The notes below the pieces were generated by a model. The model had not been told where the DNA came from and searched no databases. It worked only from the letters and a program-made list of their open reading frames with translations. From the NCBI GenBank assembly GCA_036272195.1, contig DATAZE010000043.1:62001-126000 (forward strand): a stretch of 64,000 nt of DNA. The letters run 5' to 3'. Source of the DNA: DASXHY01 sp036272195. GTDB lineage: Bacteria; Verrucomicrobiota; Verrucomicrobiia; Limisphaerales; DASXHY01. This document shows positions 56,694 to 64,000 of the stretch, one piece after another (position 1 is the stretch's first letter; the number at the start of each line of letters is the position of its first letter). Both the position numbers and the translations under genes were made by a program.

Positions 56694-59600
56694 GTGAGTA
56701 AAGAATTCATCAAAATAGGCGGGGCACGGGAGCACAATCTCAAGAACCTCACGTTGCAAATCCCTCGCGACAAGCTGGTTGTGATAACGGGTTTGAGTGG
56801 TTCGGGAAAATCATCACTGGCCTTTGATACCATCTACGCCGAAGGGCATCGCAAATACGTCGAATCACTTTCCGCTTATGCGCGCCAGTTCCTGGATCAG
56901 ATGCAAAAGCCCGACGTTGATTTTATCGAGGGGCTTTCCCCGGCGATCGCCATCGAACAACGCAGTTCCGGTTCCAGTCCGCGCTCGATCATCGCGACCA
57001 CCACGGAAATCTACGATTATCTTCGCCTGCTTTATGCGCACATCGGGCAGCCTTTTTGCCCGGAAACCGGGGTACCGATTGTCACTCAGACCACGAGCGA
57101 TATCGTGGACAAGATTCTCGCCTTACCGTCGCGGGCGCGCGTGATGATTCTCGCGCCGGTTGTGCGGGATCAAAAAGGCGAATTCCGCGATGTCATCGAA
57201 CGCCTGGCGCGGGAGGGCTTTGTCCGGGCGCGGGTGGACGGCGCGATTGTTGAAGTTGCCGATGGCGTTCGCATCAAACTCGACCCGAAGGAACGGCATA
57301 CCATCGATGCGGTGGTAGACCGCCTGGTGATTGACGATAAAATTCGCGTTCGGCTTTCCGATTCCGTCGAGACGGCGCTGAAATGGGGTGAAGGGATTTT
57401 GCTGACGTTGCATCAGCTGCCGCAGGCTGAGTCCAAAGTTCAAAGCCCCAAGTCCAAAGTCGAAGGCGAGTCTACGGCTCCTCGACCGTCCGCCCCCGAC
57501 CCTGAATGGATTGAGACGCTGCATTCCAACCGTAATTTCAGCCCGGCCACCGGGAAAAGTTACGAGCCGCTGACGCCGAAACATTTTTCATTTAACGCAC
57601 CCAACGGCGCCTGTCCCGTTTGCCATGGGTTGGGCCAAAAAATGATTTTTGATGAACACCTGGTTGTGCCGGATGCGGAAAAATCCCTGGAGCAGGGGGC
57701 AGTCCTGCCGTGGCGGCGTGGCGGCAAGCGCATGGTGGTCTATTACAAGGCGATGCTGCGCGCAGTGGCCGGACACTACAACATCAACCTGGAAACGCCT
57801 TACAAGGATTTGCCGGACGACTTCAAGCGCGCGCTCATACGGGGTTCGGGCGCGACGGAAATCGAATTCGCATTCTGGCGCGCAGGTAAACAAAGCAAAA
57901 TCACGCGGCCATTCGAAGGAGTCATTCCCAATCTCGAGCGGCTTTATCACGAGAGCGAAAGCGAGTTCACCAAGAACCGGCTCAAGGCCTTCATGTCGCC
58001 GCAGTTTTGTGATGCGTGTGGCGGGCAGCGGCTAAAGCCCGAGATCCTGGCGGTGCGATTGTTGAATGACGAATTCCAAATGACGAATGGCCAGGAAAAG
58101 CCGGGTAATTCCATTCGTCATTCGTCATTCGTCATTCCCGGCTTGTCGATAATGGATGTTTGTGATTTGTCCGTGGACAAGGCCGATGTTTTTTTCGCGA
58201 CGCTCAAGCTCACCGAGTTTCAGGAAAAAATCGCGCGCGATATCATCAAGGAAATTCGCGCGCGGCTGGGTTTTTTGCGCAACGTTGGCCTTGGTTACCT
58301 GACGCTGAATCGCGAAAGCGGCACGTTGAGTGGCGGTGAGGCGCAACGCATTCGTCTCGCGACCCAGATTGGCGCCGGCCTGGTGGGTGTGCTTTATATC
58401 CTGGACGAGCCGAGCATCGGACTGCATCAACGCGACAACGACCGATTGCTGCGCACGCTTGAAGGGTTGCGCAACCTTGGCAATTCCGTTTTGGTGGTCG
58501 AACATGATGCCGATACCATCCGCCACGCGGATTATATTCTTGATCTCGGACCGGGCGCCGGCGTGCGCGGTGGGGAACTCGTCGCGGCCGGCACGCTCGA
58601 CGAGGTGCTAGCCGATACTCATTCGCTCACGGCGAAATACCTTACGGGCGAGTTGACGATTCCGGTGCCGAAGCAACGCGTCAAACCATCGCCGGAAAAG
58701 GGCTGGCTCGAAGTGCTCGGCGCGCACGAAAACAATTTGAAGAACGTCGACGCCCGCATTCCTTTGGGCACGTTGACCTGTGTCACTGGCGTGAGCGGTT
58801 CGGGAAAAAGCACCCTGGTGGACGATATTTTGCGGCGCGCGCTGTTTCGAAAATTTTTTGGATCGAAAGAGCGTCCGGGCGCTCATCGCGCGTTGAAGGG
58901 GTTTGAAAACCTCGACAAGGTCATTGTCATCGACCAGACCCCGATTGGCCGCACGCCGCGCAGCAATCCCGCGACCTACACAGGGATGTTCAACGCAATT
59001 CGCGATTTATTTTCGCGCCTGCCGACGGCGCGTGTTCGCGGCTATGACGCAGGCCGGTTTAGTTTTAATGTCAAAGGCGGGCGCTGCGAAAAATGCGAAG
59101 GCGATGGCCTGATCAAGATTGAGATGCACTTTCTGCCGCCAGTTTATGTGACCTGTGAGGCGTGCAATGGCCGCCGTTACAATCGCGAGACGCTGGAAAT
59201 CACCTATAAGGGGAAAAATATCGCTGACGTGCTCGACATGACGGTCGATGAAGGCGTGACCTTCTTCCGCGCGGTCCCGCAGATTTACGATCCGCTGCTC
59301 ACATTGGCGGAAGTGGGCCTGGGCTACATTCGACTCGGGCAGCAGGCGACGACTTTGAGCGGCGGCGAAGCGCAACGAGTAAAACTGGCGTCCGAGTTGA
59401 CCCGCAAAGCGACCGGTCGCACGCTTTATATTTTGGATGAGCCAACCACCGGCCTGCACTTTCATGACGTGGCGAAGCTGCTCGAAGTGCTGTTCAAATT
59501 GCGCGCCTCGGGAAACACGCTGCTGGTGATCGAACATAATCTGGATGTGATCAAGACGGCGGATTGGGTGATTGATTTGGGACCTGAAGGTGGGGAGGGG

Positions 59601-59714
59601 GGCGGGCAAATCATCGCGCAAGGGCCGCCGGAAAAAATCATTGAATGCGAAGCGAGCCATACGGGGCGGTATCTCCGCCAGGTTCTCGACGGCGTTGTTT
59701 TATCCCCGGCATGA
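56694..59714 (+). CDS. uvrA: UvrABC excision nuclease subunit A
   Basis: A 1006-residue DNA damage sensor of nucleotide excision repair. It has two ABC ATPase halves: Walker A GLSGSGKSSLAF with Lys39 and GVSGSGKSTLVDD with Lys705, with signatures LSGGEAQRIRLA and LSGGEAQRVKLA. The C-terminal zinc module (CEKCEG...CEACNG) is intact. The first zinc module is not: the family CPxCG pair is replaced by SPATGKS, leaving only Cys307 and Cys310. The protein is about 65 residues longer than usual because two heptamer elements are translated in it (near 246-257 and 459-482). It starts at GTG (MSKEFIKIGGAREHN). Confidence 0.95.
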   Translation: MSKEFIKIGGAREHNLKNLTLQIPRDKLVVITGLSGSGKSSLAFDTIYAEGHRKYVESLSAYARQFLDQMQKPDVDFIEGLSPAIAIEQRSSGSSPRSIIATTTEIYDYLRLLYAHIGQPFCPETGVPIVTQTTSDIVDKILALPSRARVMILAPVVRDQKGEFRDVIERLAREGFVRARVDGAIVEVADGVRIKLDPKERHTIDAVVDRLVIDDKIRVRLSDSVETALKWGEGILLTLHQLPQAESKVQSPKSKVEGESTAPRPSAPDPEWIETLHSNRNFSPATGKSYEPLTPKHFSFNAPNGACPVCHGLGQKMIFDEHLVVPDAEKSLEQGAVLPWRRGGKRMVVYYKAMLRAVAGHYNINLETPYKDLPDDFKRALIRGSGATEIEFAFWRAGKQSKITRPFEGVIPNLERLYHESESEFTKNRLKAFMSPQFCDACGGQRLKPEILAVRLLNDEFQMTNGQEKPGNSIRHSSFVIPGLSIMDVCDLSVDKADVFFATLKLTEFQEKIARDIIKEIRARLGFLRNVGLGYLTLNRESGTLSGGEAQRIRLATQIGAGLVGVLYILDEPSIGLHQRDNDRLLRTLEGLRNLGNSVLVVEHDADTIRHADYILDLGPGAGVRGGELVAAGTLDEVLADTHSLTAKYLTGELTIPVPKQRVKPSPEKGWLEVLGAHENNLKNVDARIPLGTLTCVTGVSGSGKSTLVDDILRRALFRKFFGSKERPGAHRALKGFENLDKVIVIDQTPIGRTPRSNPATYTGMFNAIRDLFSRLPTARVRGYDAGRFSFNVKGGRCEKCEGDGLIKIEMHFLPPVYVTCEACNGRRYNRETLEITYKGKNIADVLDMTVDEGVTFFRAVPQIYDPLLTLAEVGLGYIRLGQQATTLSGGEAQRVKLASELTRKATGRTLYILDEPTTGLHFHDVAKLLEVLFKLRASGNTLLVIEHNLDVIKTADWVIDLGPEGGEGGGQIIAQGPPEKIIECEASHTGRYLRQVLDGVVLSPA
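57429..57463 (+). repeat. 7-bp tandem array inside uvrA, first site
   Basis: Five heptamers in phase: GAGTCCA, AAGTTCA, AAGCCCC, AAGTCCA, AAGTCGA. They are translated as ESKVQSPKSKVE just ahead of the half-lost zinc module. The unit resembles the GTCCAAG array at the start of the K-like pseudopilin gene. Confidence 0.82.
58068..58140 (+). repeat. Two opposed 7-bp arrays inside uvrA, second site
   Basis: Arm 1 is GACGAAT-TCCAAAT-GACGAAT (58068-58088). After a 24-base spacer, arm 2 is ATTCGTC three times followed by ATTCCCG (58113-58140). ATTCGTC is the exact reverse complement of GACGAAT, so a hairpin can form. The element is translated as DEFQMTNGQEKPGNSIRH within a loop of UvrA. Confidence 0.88.
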
Positions 59715-59763
59715 CGATTTCAACCTTTTCGCAGCCGCATCAAATCCGTTACACTCCCTTTGC

Positions 59764-62391
59764 ATGGTTCGTTTGAGTCGATGGCTGTTGGTACTGATGG
59801 CGCTGATTCCCGGCGCTGCGCCCGTTTTTGCCGCGCCATCGCCCGAAGACCGCGCCTATGCGGTCGCCATGGACGAGTTTCACACGGCTCCCGAGATGTC
59901 GGAGAAAAAGTTTGCGGATTTTGTCCAGAAATATCCCAACTCGGTCCGCGTGTCGGAGGCGATTCTTTACCAGGCGCAGGCGAGGCTGTTCTCCAATGAT
60001 GCGGATGGCGCGATCACTCTGCTCACGACCAACCAGGTTCATGCGGACAAATTGGCGCCGCAGTATAGTTATTGGCTCGCGCGGGCGCGTTTCCAGAACA
60101 AGGATTATGCGGGAGCAGCCGACACCTTCGACGACATGTTGCGAAAATATCCGGATTCGCCGCAGTCTCTCGACGCCACCATTCGCGAGGCCGGAGCCTA
60201 TGTGCGGTTGGAAAAGTGGCCGCGGGTGGTTCAGTTGCTGGGCCAAACCAACGGGCTTTTTCAGAAATCCGTGCGCGCCGGCGCAGTAAGTGAGACAGTT
60301 GCTTCCGGCTTTCTGCTGCTGGGAGAGGCGCAGTTGAGGCAGGGCGATTTTGCACGCGTGGAGGAAACGGTCAAGTCGCTCGACAAGCAGACGTTGAATA
60401 CCCAATCGAGATGGCAACGCGATTTCCTGGCTTTGAGGAGGCAGCGTGCCGAAGGCCATTTGGAAGATGCGTTGAGCGGGGCATCCGGCCTGGTCCTGAC
60501 CGAGGATAAAACCAACCGTGCGGCGGGCTTCACCTTCCAGGCGGGCGTGCTGGAGCAGTTGGGAAATATCGATGCGGCGGTGAACGCGTACACGAACAAT
60601 CTAACGCCGGAGGTTCCGCCGGACCAGCAGCGTCTCGCCATTTTAAAAATCACCGAGCTGGATTTGAGGCAGAACAAATTGCCGGACGCAGCCCAGAGGC
60701 TTCAGAATTTCCTGGAACAGTTTCCCGCGCCTGAGCCGACCGACCTGGCCGTGTTGACCCTGGGTGAGGTGCGTTTGAAGCAGGCGCTCTCGGTCTCCAA
60801 TACGAACCTGAGCGCAGGGGCGACAAACCTTTTTCGGGATGCCTTGAGTGAGTTCGACAAAATACTGACGGCCTTCACCAACAGTCCGCTGGTCGGCAAA
60901 GCGTATTTGGACAAGGGTTGGTGTCTGTGGAGCCAGGGGAAAATTGGCGACAGCCAGGAGGCGTTCAGCAATGCCGTCGAGCGGTTGCCGTTTTCCGAAG
61001 AACAGGCCGAAGCGCGTTTCAAATGGGCGGACACGCAATTTCAGCAGCAGCGTTTCGCGGACGCGGTGACTAATTACAATTTCATCGCGGCAAAGTATGA
61101 GCCGCTGGAGGAGGCGAAGGCGCACCATTTGATTGAACGTGCGCTGTATCAATCCGGCCGAGGTGCGCTGGAGGAAACCAACCTGGTGGCCGCGATGAGC
61201 GCGCTTAAAAATATTCTCGAGTGGTATCCGGACGGTTTTGCCGGGCCTTCGTCCCTGTTGCTGACGGGCCAGGGATTGGCCGGACAAAACGATCCCACCG
61301 GCGCGCGAAAATTATTTTCTGAATTTGAAGAGCGTTATCCCACCAACTCATTGCTGCCGGAGGTCCGCCTGGCCATCGCGCGATCGTATGAGAAGGAGGG
61401 AAATTGGGATGCGGCCATCACTAATTACAGCGCCTGGACTGAGGCTTTCCCGCGCCATTACCTGATGCCGCAGGCTAAATTTAGTGTCGCTTGGGACCAG
61501 TATATGGCCGGTCGTGAGACCAACGCGTTGACGCTCTTCACTAATTTCATCGTGCACTTTCCTACCAATGAACTCGCGGCGCGCGCGCAATGGTGGGTCG
61601 GTGATTTTTATTTTCGGCAGGGCGATTACGTGGCCGCCGAAAATAATTATCAGCTCGTTTTTCAAAACACCAATTGGCCGCCGTCCGAACTGACTTACCG
61701 GGCGCGATTAATGGCCGGCAGTTCCGCCATGGCCCGTTTCGCGTACAAACAGGCGATCAGTTACTTTACCACGTTGCTGACTCCGGACGTGCCCCGCGAA
61801 TTCCAGGATTTGCAGGTGCAAGCCACGATGGCGTACGCGGATGCGACCATTAGCCAGGATTCCACGAATAAAACCCAGGATTTGAATGAGGCCATTCAAA
61901 GCCTGAAGACCATACCCCAAACCCAGCCCGATACCTGGCAGGCGGCGCAGGCCTGGGTAAAAATCGGGGATTGTTATTTTGACCTCGGTGCACGGGACCC
62001 CGATCAATATACGAACGCCGCTGCCGCCTACTGCAGAGTTTTCGAATCGCCACACGCGTTGAGCTCGGCGAAAAACGAGGCTCGGTTTAAATTGGGAGCT
62101 ACGATTGAAAAGCAAGCAGCGCTGAAAACCGGAGCGGACCAAACCGCATTGCTCAAGCAGGCGCTGAACCAATACGTGGACTCATTTTACGAAGGGTTGC
62201 ACGATTCTGAGGCCCCATCGCCGTTCTGGACAAAAAAATCGGGCCTTCAGGCTGCGCAATTGGCTGAATCCCTGCAGGAATGGCAGTCGGCCTATGACAT
62301 TTACAAGCAACTTAAAGACCTGCTGCCCGTGTTGGCTCCGGTTTGCGAAAAGAAAATAGCCAAAATCAGTCCTTTCGTCCCGCACCCGTGA
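59764..62391 (+). CDS. Exported tetratricopeptide-repeat protein
   Basis: An 875-residue protein read from ATG 59764 (MVRLSRWLLVLMALIPGAAP), with a signal peptide cut near VFAAP. The frame is open upstream into uvrA, but this ATG gives a proper signal. The rest is a chain of TPR-like helix pairs, for example FADFVQKYPNSVRVSEAILY, AADTFDDMLRKYPDSPQSLD, ARKLFSEFEERYPTNSLLPE and ALTLFTNFIVHFPTNELAAR. The pattern of paired helices with 'YP' or 'FP' turns is that of YbgF/BamD-like outer-membrane assembly helpers. No enzyme domain is seen. It probably scaffolds envelope proteins. A compound palindrome follows directly. Confidence 0.85.
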   Translation: MVRLSRWLLVLMALIPGAAPVFAAPSPEDRAYAVAMDEFHTAPEMSEKKFADFVQKYPNSVRVSEAILYQAQARLFSNDADGAITLLTTNQVHADKLAPQYSYWLARARFQNKDYAGAADTFDDMLRKYPDSPQSLDATIREAGAYVRLEKWPRVVQLLGQTNGLFQKSVRAGAVSETVASGFLLLGEAQLRQGDFARVEETVKSLDKQTLNTQSRWQRDFLALRRQRAEGHLEDALSGASGLVLTEDKTNRAAGFTFQAGVLEQLGNIDAAVNAYTNNLTPEVPPDQQRLAILKITELDLRQNKLPDAAQRLQNFLEQFPAPEPTDLAVLTLGEVRLKQALSVSNTNLSAGATNLFRDALSEFDKILTAFTNSPLVGKAYLDKGWCLWSQGKIGDSQEAFSNAVERLPFSEEQAEARFKWADTQFQQQRFADAVTNYNFIAAKYEPLEEAKAHHLIERALYQSGRGALEETNLVAAMSALKNILEWYPDGFAGPSSLLLTGQGLAGQNDPTGARKLFSEFEERYPTNSLLPEVRLAIARSYEKEGNWDAAITNYSAWTEAFPRHYLMPQAKFSVAWDQYMAGRETNALTLFTNFIVHFPTNELAARAQWWVGDFYFRQGDYVAAENNYQLVFQNTNWPPSELTYRARLMAGSSAMARFAYKQAISYFTTLLTPDVPREFQDLQVQATMAYADATISQDSTNKTQDLNEAIQSLKTIPQTQPDTWQAAQAWVKIGDCYFDLGARDPDQYTNAAAAYCRVFESPHALSSAKNEARFKLGATIEKQAALKTGADQTALLKQALNQYVDSFYEGLHDSEAPSPFWTKKSGLQAAQLAESLQEWQSAYDIYKQLKDLLPVLAPVCEKKIAKISPFVPHP

Positions 62392-62440
62392 GGTGGCCGA
62401 AAGCAGAGAGCGCGGGTCTGCGACCCGCAGCGGGCCACCA
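62392..62440 (+). repeat. Nested palindrome after the TPR gene
   Basis: The outer stem GGTGGCC (62392-62398) pairs with GGCCACC (62434-62440). The inner stem GCGGGTC-TGC-GACCCGC (62413-62429) is perfect. The inner unit is, from memory, frequent in Verrucomicrobiota intergenic DNA. It begins right at the stop codon of the TPR gene and may also end its mRNA, though no T-tract follows. Confidence 0.6.
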
Positions 62441-62570
62441 GCCAGAGAGCATAGCCATAGCCCGTGACGTTAGGGTTTTCAACAGAGCCGCGCTCCTCAA
62501 ATTAAGGCACTACCGGAAATGTTGACCGTTTGACACGCGTGTGCGCTGCTGTTAAATTCCTGCAAGAAGT

Positions 62571-62918
62571 ATGGAAGCCGTCACCACATCTGACTTGATT
62601 GTTACGCTTACTCTCAGCGCGGCGGAAGAAGTTAAAAATATCCTGACGCAACCGGAGAACGCGGGCAAGACGTTGCGCATTTACGTGGAGCAGGGCGGTT
62701 GTTCGGGTATGCAGTATTCGATGGTTTTTGACGAGCGGCGTCCGGACGATCTTTCGGCGGAAATGCACGGTGCCTTGGTATTGGTGGACCCGTTCAGCGC
62801 AAAATATCTTCGCGGCACGGTGGTGGATTTCAGCGATGCTCTTACCGGGGGCGGATTCAAGATTTCGAACCCGAACGCGAAACAAAGTTGTGGTTGCGGC
62901 AAATCCTTTGAAGCCTGA
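62571..62918 (+). CDS. A-type iron-sulfur cluster carrier (ErpA/IscA/SufA family)
   Basis: A 115-residue protein of the HesB/IscA fold that passes Fe-S clusters to client enzymes. The three conserved cysteines are Cys44 (QGGCSGMQY), Cys107 and Cys109 (SCGCGKSF). TLSAAEEVKNIL starts the domain, and VDPFSAKYLRGTVVDFSDAL and GFKISNPNAKQSCGCG complete it. Which A-type subgroup it belongs to cannot be settled without a tree, so no symbol is given. It stands alone, with its own terminator at 62947-62977. Confidence 0.93.
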   Translation: MEAVTTSDLIVTLTLSAAEEVKNILTQPENAGKTLRIYVEQGGCSGMQYSMVFDERRPDDLSAEMHGALVLVDPFSAKYLRGTVVDFSDALTGGGFKISNPNAKQSCGCGKSFEA

Positions 62919-62946
62919 GTGGTCCTGAAACCGCAGGCTTAAGAAC

Positions 62947-62977
62947 GCCGTTCCGTGCGATGCGGAACGGCTTTTTT
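62947..62977 (+). terminator. Rho-independent terminator of the Fe-S carrier gene
   Basis: GCCGTTCCG (62947-62955) pairs with CGGAACGGC (62963-62971) around a 7-base loop, followed by six T residues. Confidence 0.92.
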
Positions 62978-63018
62978 GTGATTCGATTCGGTTGGGTGGG
63001 TGGTTCGGAAAGAGTTCG

Positions 63019-63453
63019 TCATTTCCTGGCGCGGGGAGTCGGTCCGGTCTTAGCTGGCTGATCGGATAGGAGTTTTGCGATGCCGTTGCGCAGATCGGCC
63101 ACTGCAAAGGGTTTGCTGAGCACGGCGTTGACGGGGGTGTCGAGGCCGCTCAGCTTTTCCAGATAGGCGGTGACCATCAGGATCGGCAGCGATGGAGCAA
63201 TGCGCTTGATGTGGCGAGCGACTTCGCCGCCGTGCATTCCCGGCATGAAAAAATCCAGCACGACCAGGTCAAATGTTTTCTGCTCGAGCAGCGCCAGCGC
63301 TTCGATACCGTCTTTCGCCTCGGTAACGTGGTGGCGATCAATTTTCAGCAGGAGTTTGATGGATTCGCGGGCCGAGGGGTCATCTTCTACCAGCAAGATC
63401 TGTTTACCAATGGGTTCGTTCTTTTGCACTTCACGCCAATTTAAGCATTTCAA
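63019..63453 (-). CDS. Single-domain response regulator (CheY-like)
   Basis: A 144-residue receiver protein with no output domain. The acidic pair is at Asp24-Asp25 (LLVEDDPSA), the phosphoacceptor is Asp67 (VVLDFFMPG), and Thr95 and Lys114 (LSKPF) complete the active site. A tail of about 15 basic and proline-rich residues follows. The first 16 residues are outside the domain, and a GTG at residue 9 is a possible alternative start. The cognate kinase is not in the window. It could act in phosphorelay or motility, but no chemotaxis genes are nearby. Confidence 0.92.
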   Translation of the reverse strand: MKCLNWREVQKNEPIGKQILLVEDDPSARESIKLLLKIDRHHVTEAKDGIEALALLEQKTFDLVVLDFFMPGMHGGEVARHIKRIAPSLPILMVTAYLEKLSGLDTPVNAVLSKPFAVADLRNGIAKLLSDQPAKTGPTPRARK

Positions 63454-63528
63454 ATGCCAGCGTGAGTCTCAAGTGGTTGAATTCCAAGCAGGCGCAGCGG
63501 AAAGTTCAATGCGATTTTGCGCGTTCCC

Positions 63529-64000
63529 CTACAGGTATTTGGCCAATAGCGGACCCAATTCGCGCTTGGTTTTTGCAGGCCAGACTTTCTTGTCCGTCAT
63601 AATCGCATTACGCAAGGCGTCGTGGCAGGACCAGCCGGGCGTGGCCGGGATTTGTGGAATGGTCCGGGCAATGATGGCTTTGGCCATTTCCGCGTTCTTA
63701 CGCAAGTTTTCAATGACTATTTCGACGGTGACGTGCGCTTCATCCGTTTTCCATGAGTCGTAATCGGTGATCATCGCGATCGTTGCGTAAGCGATTTCCG
63801 CTTCGCGCGCACATTTGGCCTCGCCGAGATTGGTCATGCCGATGACGTCGTAGCCGAGCTTGTGGTTGGTTTGCGATTCGGCACGGGTGCTGAACGCGGG
63901 GCCCTCCATGTTGACGTAGGTGCCACCGTCATGGGCGCGCGCTTTGAGAGTGCGGGCGTTTTTCAAAAGCAATTGGCGAAGCTCTTCGGCAATGGGTTCC
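63529..64000 (-). CDS. mtnP: S-methyl-5'-thioadenosine phosphorylase (3' part)
   Basis: The C-terminal 157 residues of a purine nucleoside phosphorylase-family enzyme. The gene enters from beyond the window end, and the frame is open to base 64000. GGTYVNMEGPAFSTRAES, DVIGMTNLGEAKCAREAEI, YATIAMITDYDSW and HVTVEIVIENL match the MTA phosphorylase group (MTAP/MtnP), which splits methylthioadenosine into adenine and methylthioribose 1-phosphate in methionine salvage. MTN at the DVIGMTN site is the pattern expected for 6-amino-purine substrates. The N-terminal phosphate-binding part is not in view. Confidence 0.9.
   Translation of the reverse strand, partial: EPIAEELRQLLLKNARTLKARAHDGGTYVNMEGPAFSTRAESQTNHKLGYDVIGMTNLGEAKCAREAEIAYATIAMITDYDSWKTDEAHVTVEIVIENLRKNAEMAKAIIARTIPQIPATPGWSCHDALRNAIMTDKKVWPAKTKRELGPLLAKYL

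Noticed and set aside
59572..59763. 64-residue N-terminal extension of the TPR protein
   Set aside because: It overlaps the end of uvrA, and the ATG at 59764 gives a proper signal peptide.

Overview
The window looks like chromosomal DNA of a Verrucomicrobiota bacterium, probably from the Pedosphaera/Limisphaerales side of the phylum. This is inferred from gene content, not from a marker gene. The clues are many pseudopilins with AFTLIE-type starts, an anti-sigma-like protein ending in a pilin-like domain, very long secreted proteins built from Asn/Thr-rich beta domains (FG-GAP, Ig, LamG, RCC1), C-termini ending in FFRLR or FYRIA, and many small palindromic repeats. No rRNA, tRNA, CRISPR array or integrase was seen.

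Layout. 1-9000 carries an ECF sigma/anti-sigma operon, an M3 oligopeptidase, the helicase HrpB, three small zinc or membrane proteins and an L,D-transpeptidase. 9055-18224 holds a 2449-residue secreted S53 (sedolisin-type) protease and an MscS channel with a cyclic-nucleotide-binding domain. 18331-24372 holds an orphan pseudopilin and a deoC - RhuM - SGNH hydrolase - aldehyde dehydrogenase run, ending in a toxin-antitoxin pair whose PemK-like toxin is frameshifted. 24531-39643 is a type IV pilus/type II secretion locus: PilB-like, PilT, PilB-like and PilC-like proteins, then a BrnT/CopG-type toxin-antitoxin pair, then six pilin-like genes. The last four pilin-like genes correspond in order to minor pseudopilins H, I, J and K, and the K-like protein is 1303 residues. 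39789-53975 is one 4728-residue ORF, a subtilisin-like protease followed by about 4000 residues of binding and beta-helix domains. 54267-64000 holds a secreted endonuclease/phosphatase-fold protein, uvrA, a TPR protein, an A-type Fe-S carrier, a single-domain response regulator and the 3' part of mtnP.

The most unusual signal is a family of tandem 7-bp repeat arrays at seven loci. Several are pairs of arrays in opposite orientation around a short spacer. Three clear arrays (and one faint one) lie between the start codon and the pilin signal of the four translationally coupled H-I-J-K-like genes, and two lie inside uvrA. Because 7 is not a multiple of 3, gain or loss of one unit would frameshift these genes, so the arrays could act as a phase-variation switch on a pilus or secretion tip complex; this is inference. 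Other palindromic repeats have been captured in frame inside hrpB and inside the signal-peptide region of the SGNH hydrolase.

How the parts may work together: the ATPases, PilC-like platform and pseudopilins probably form an envelope-spanning piston. The giant proteases, the nuclease-like protein and the esterase-like protein look like exported enzymes for scavenging polymers. The sigma/anti-sigma operon and the CheY-like protein are the only regulators seen.
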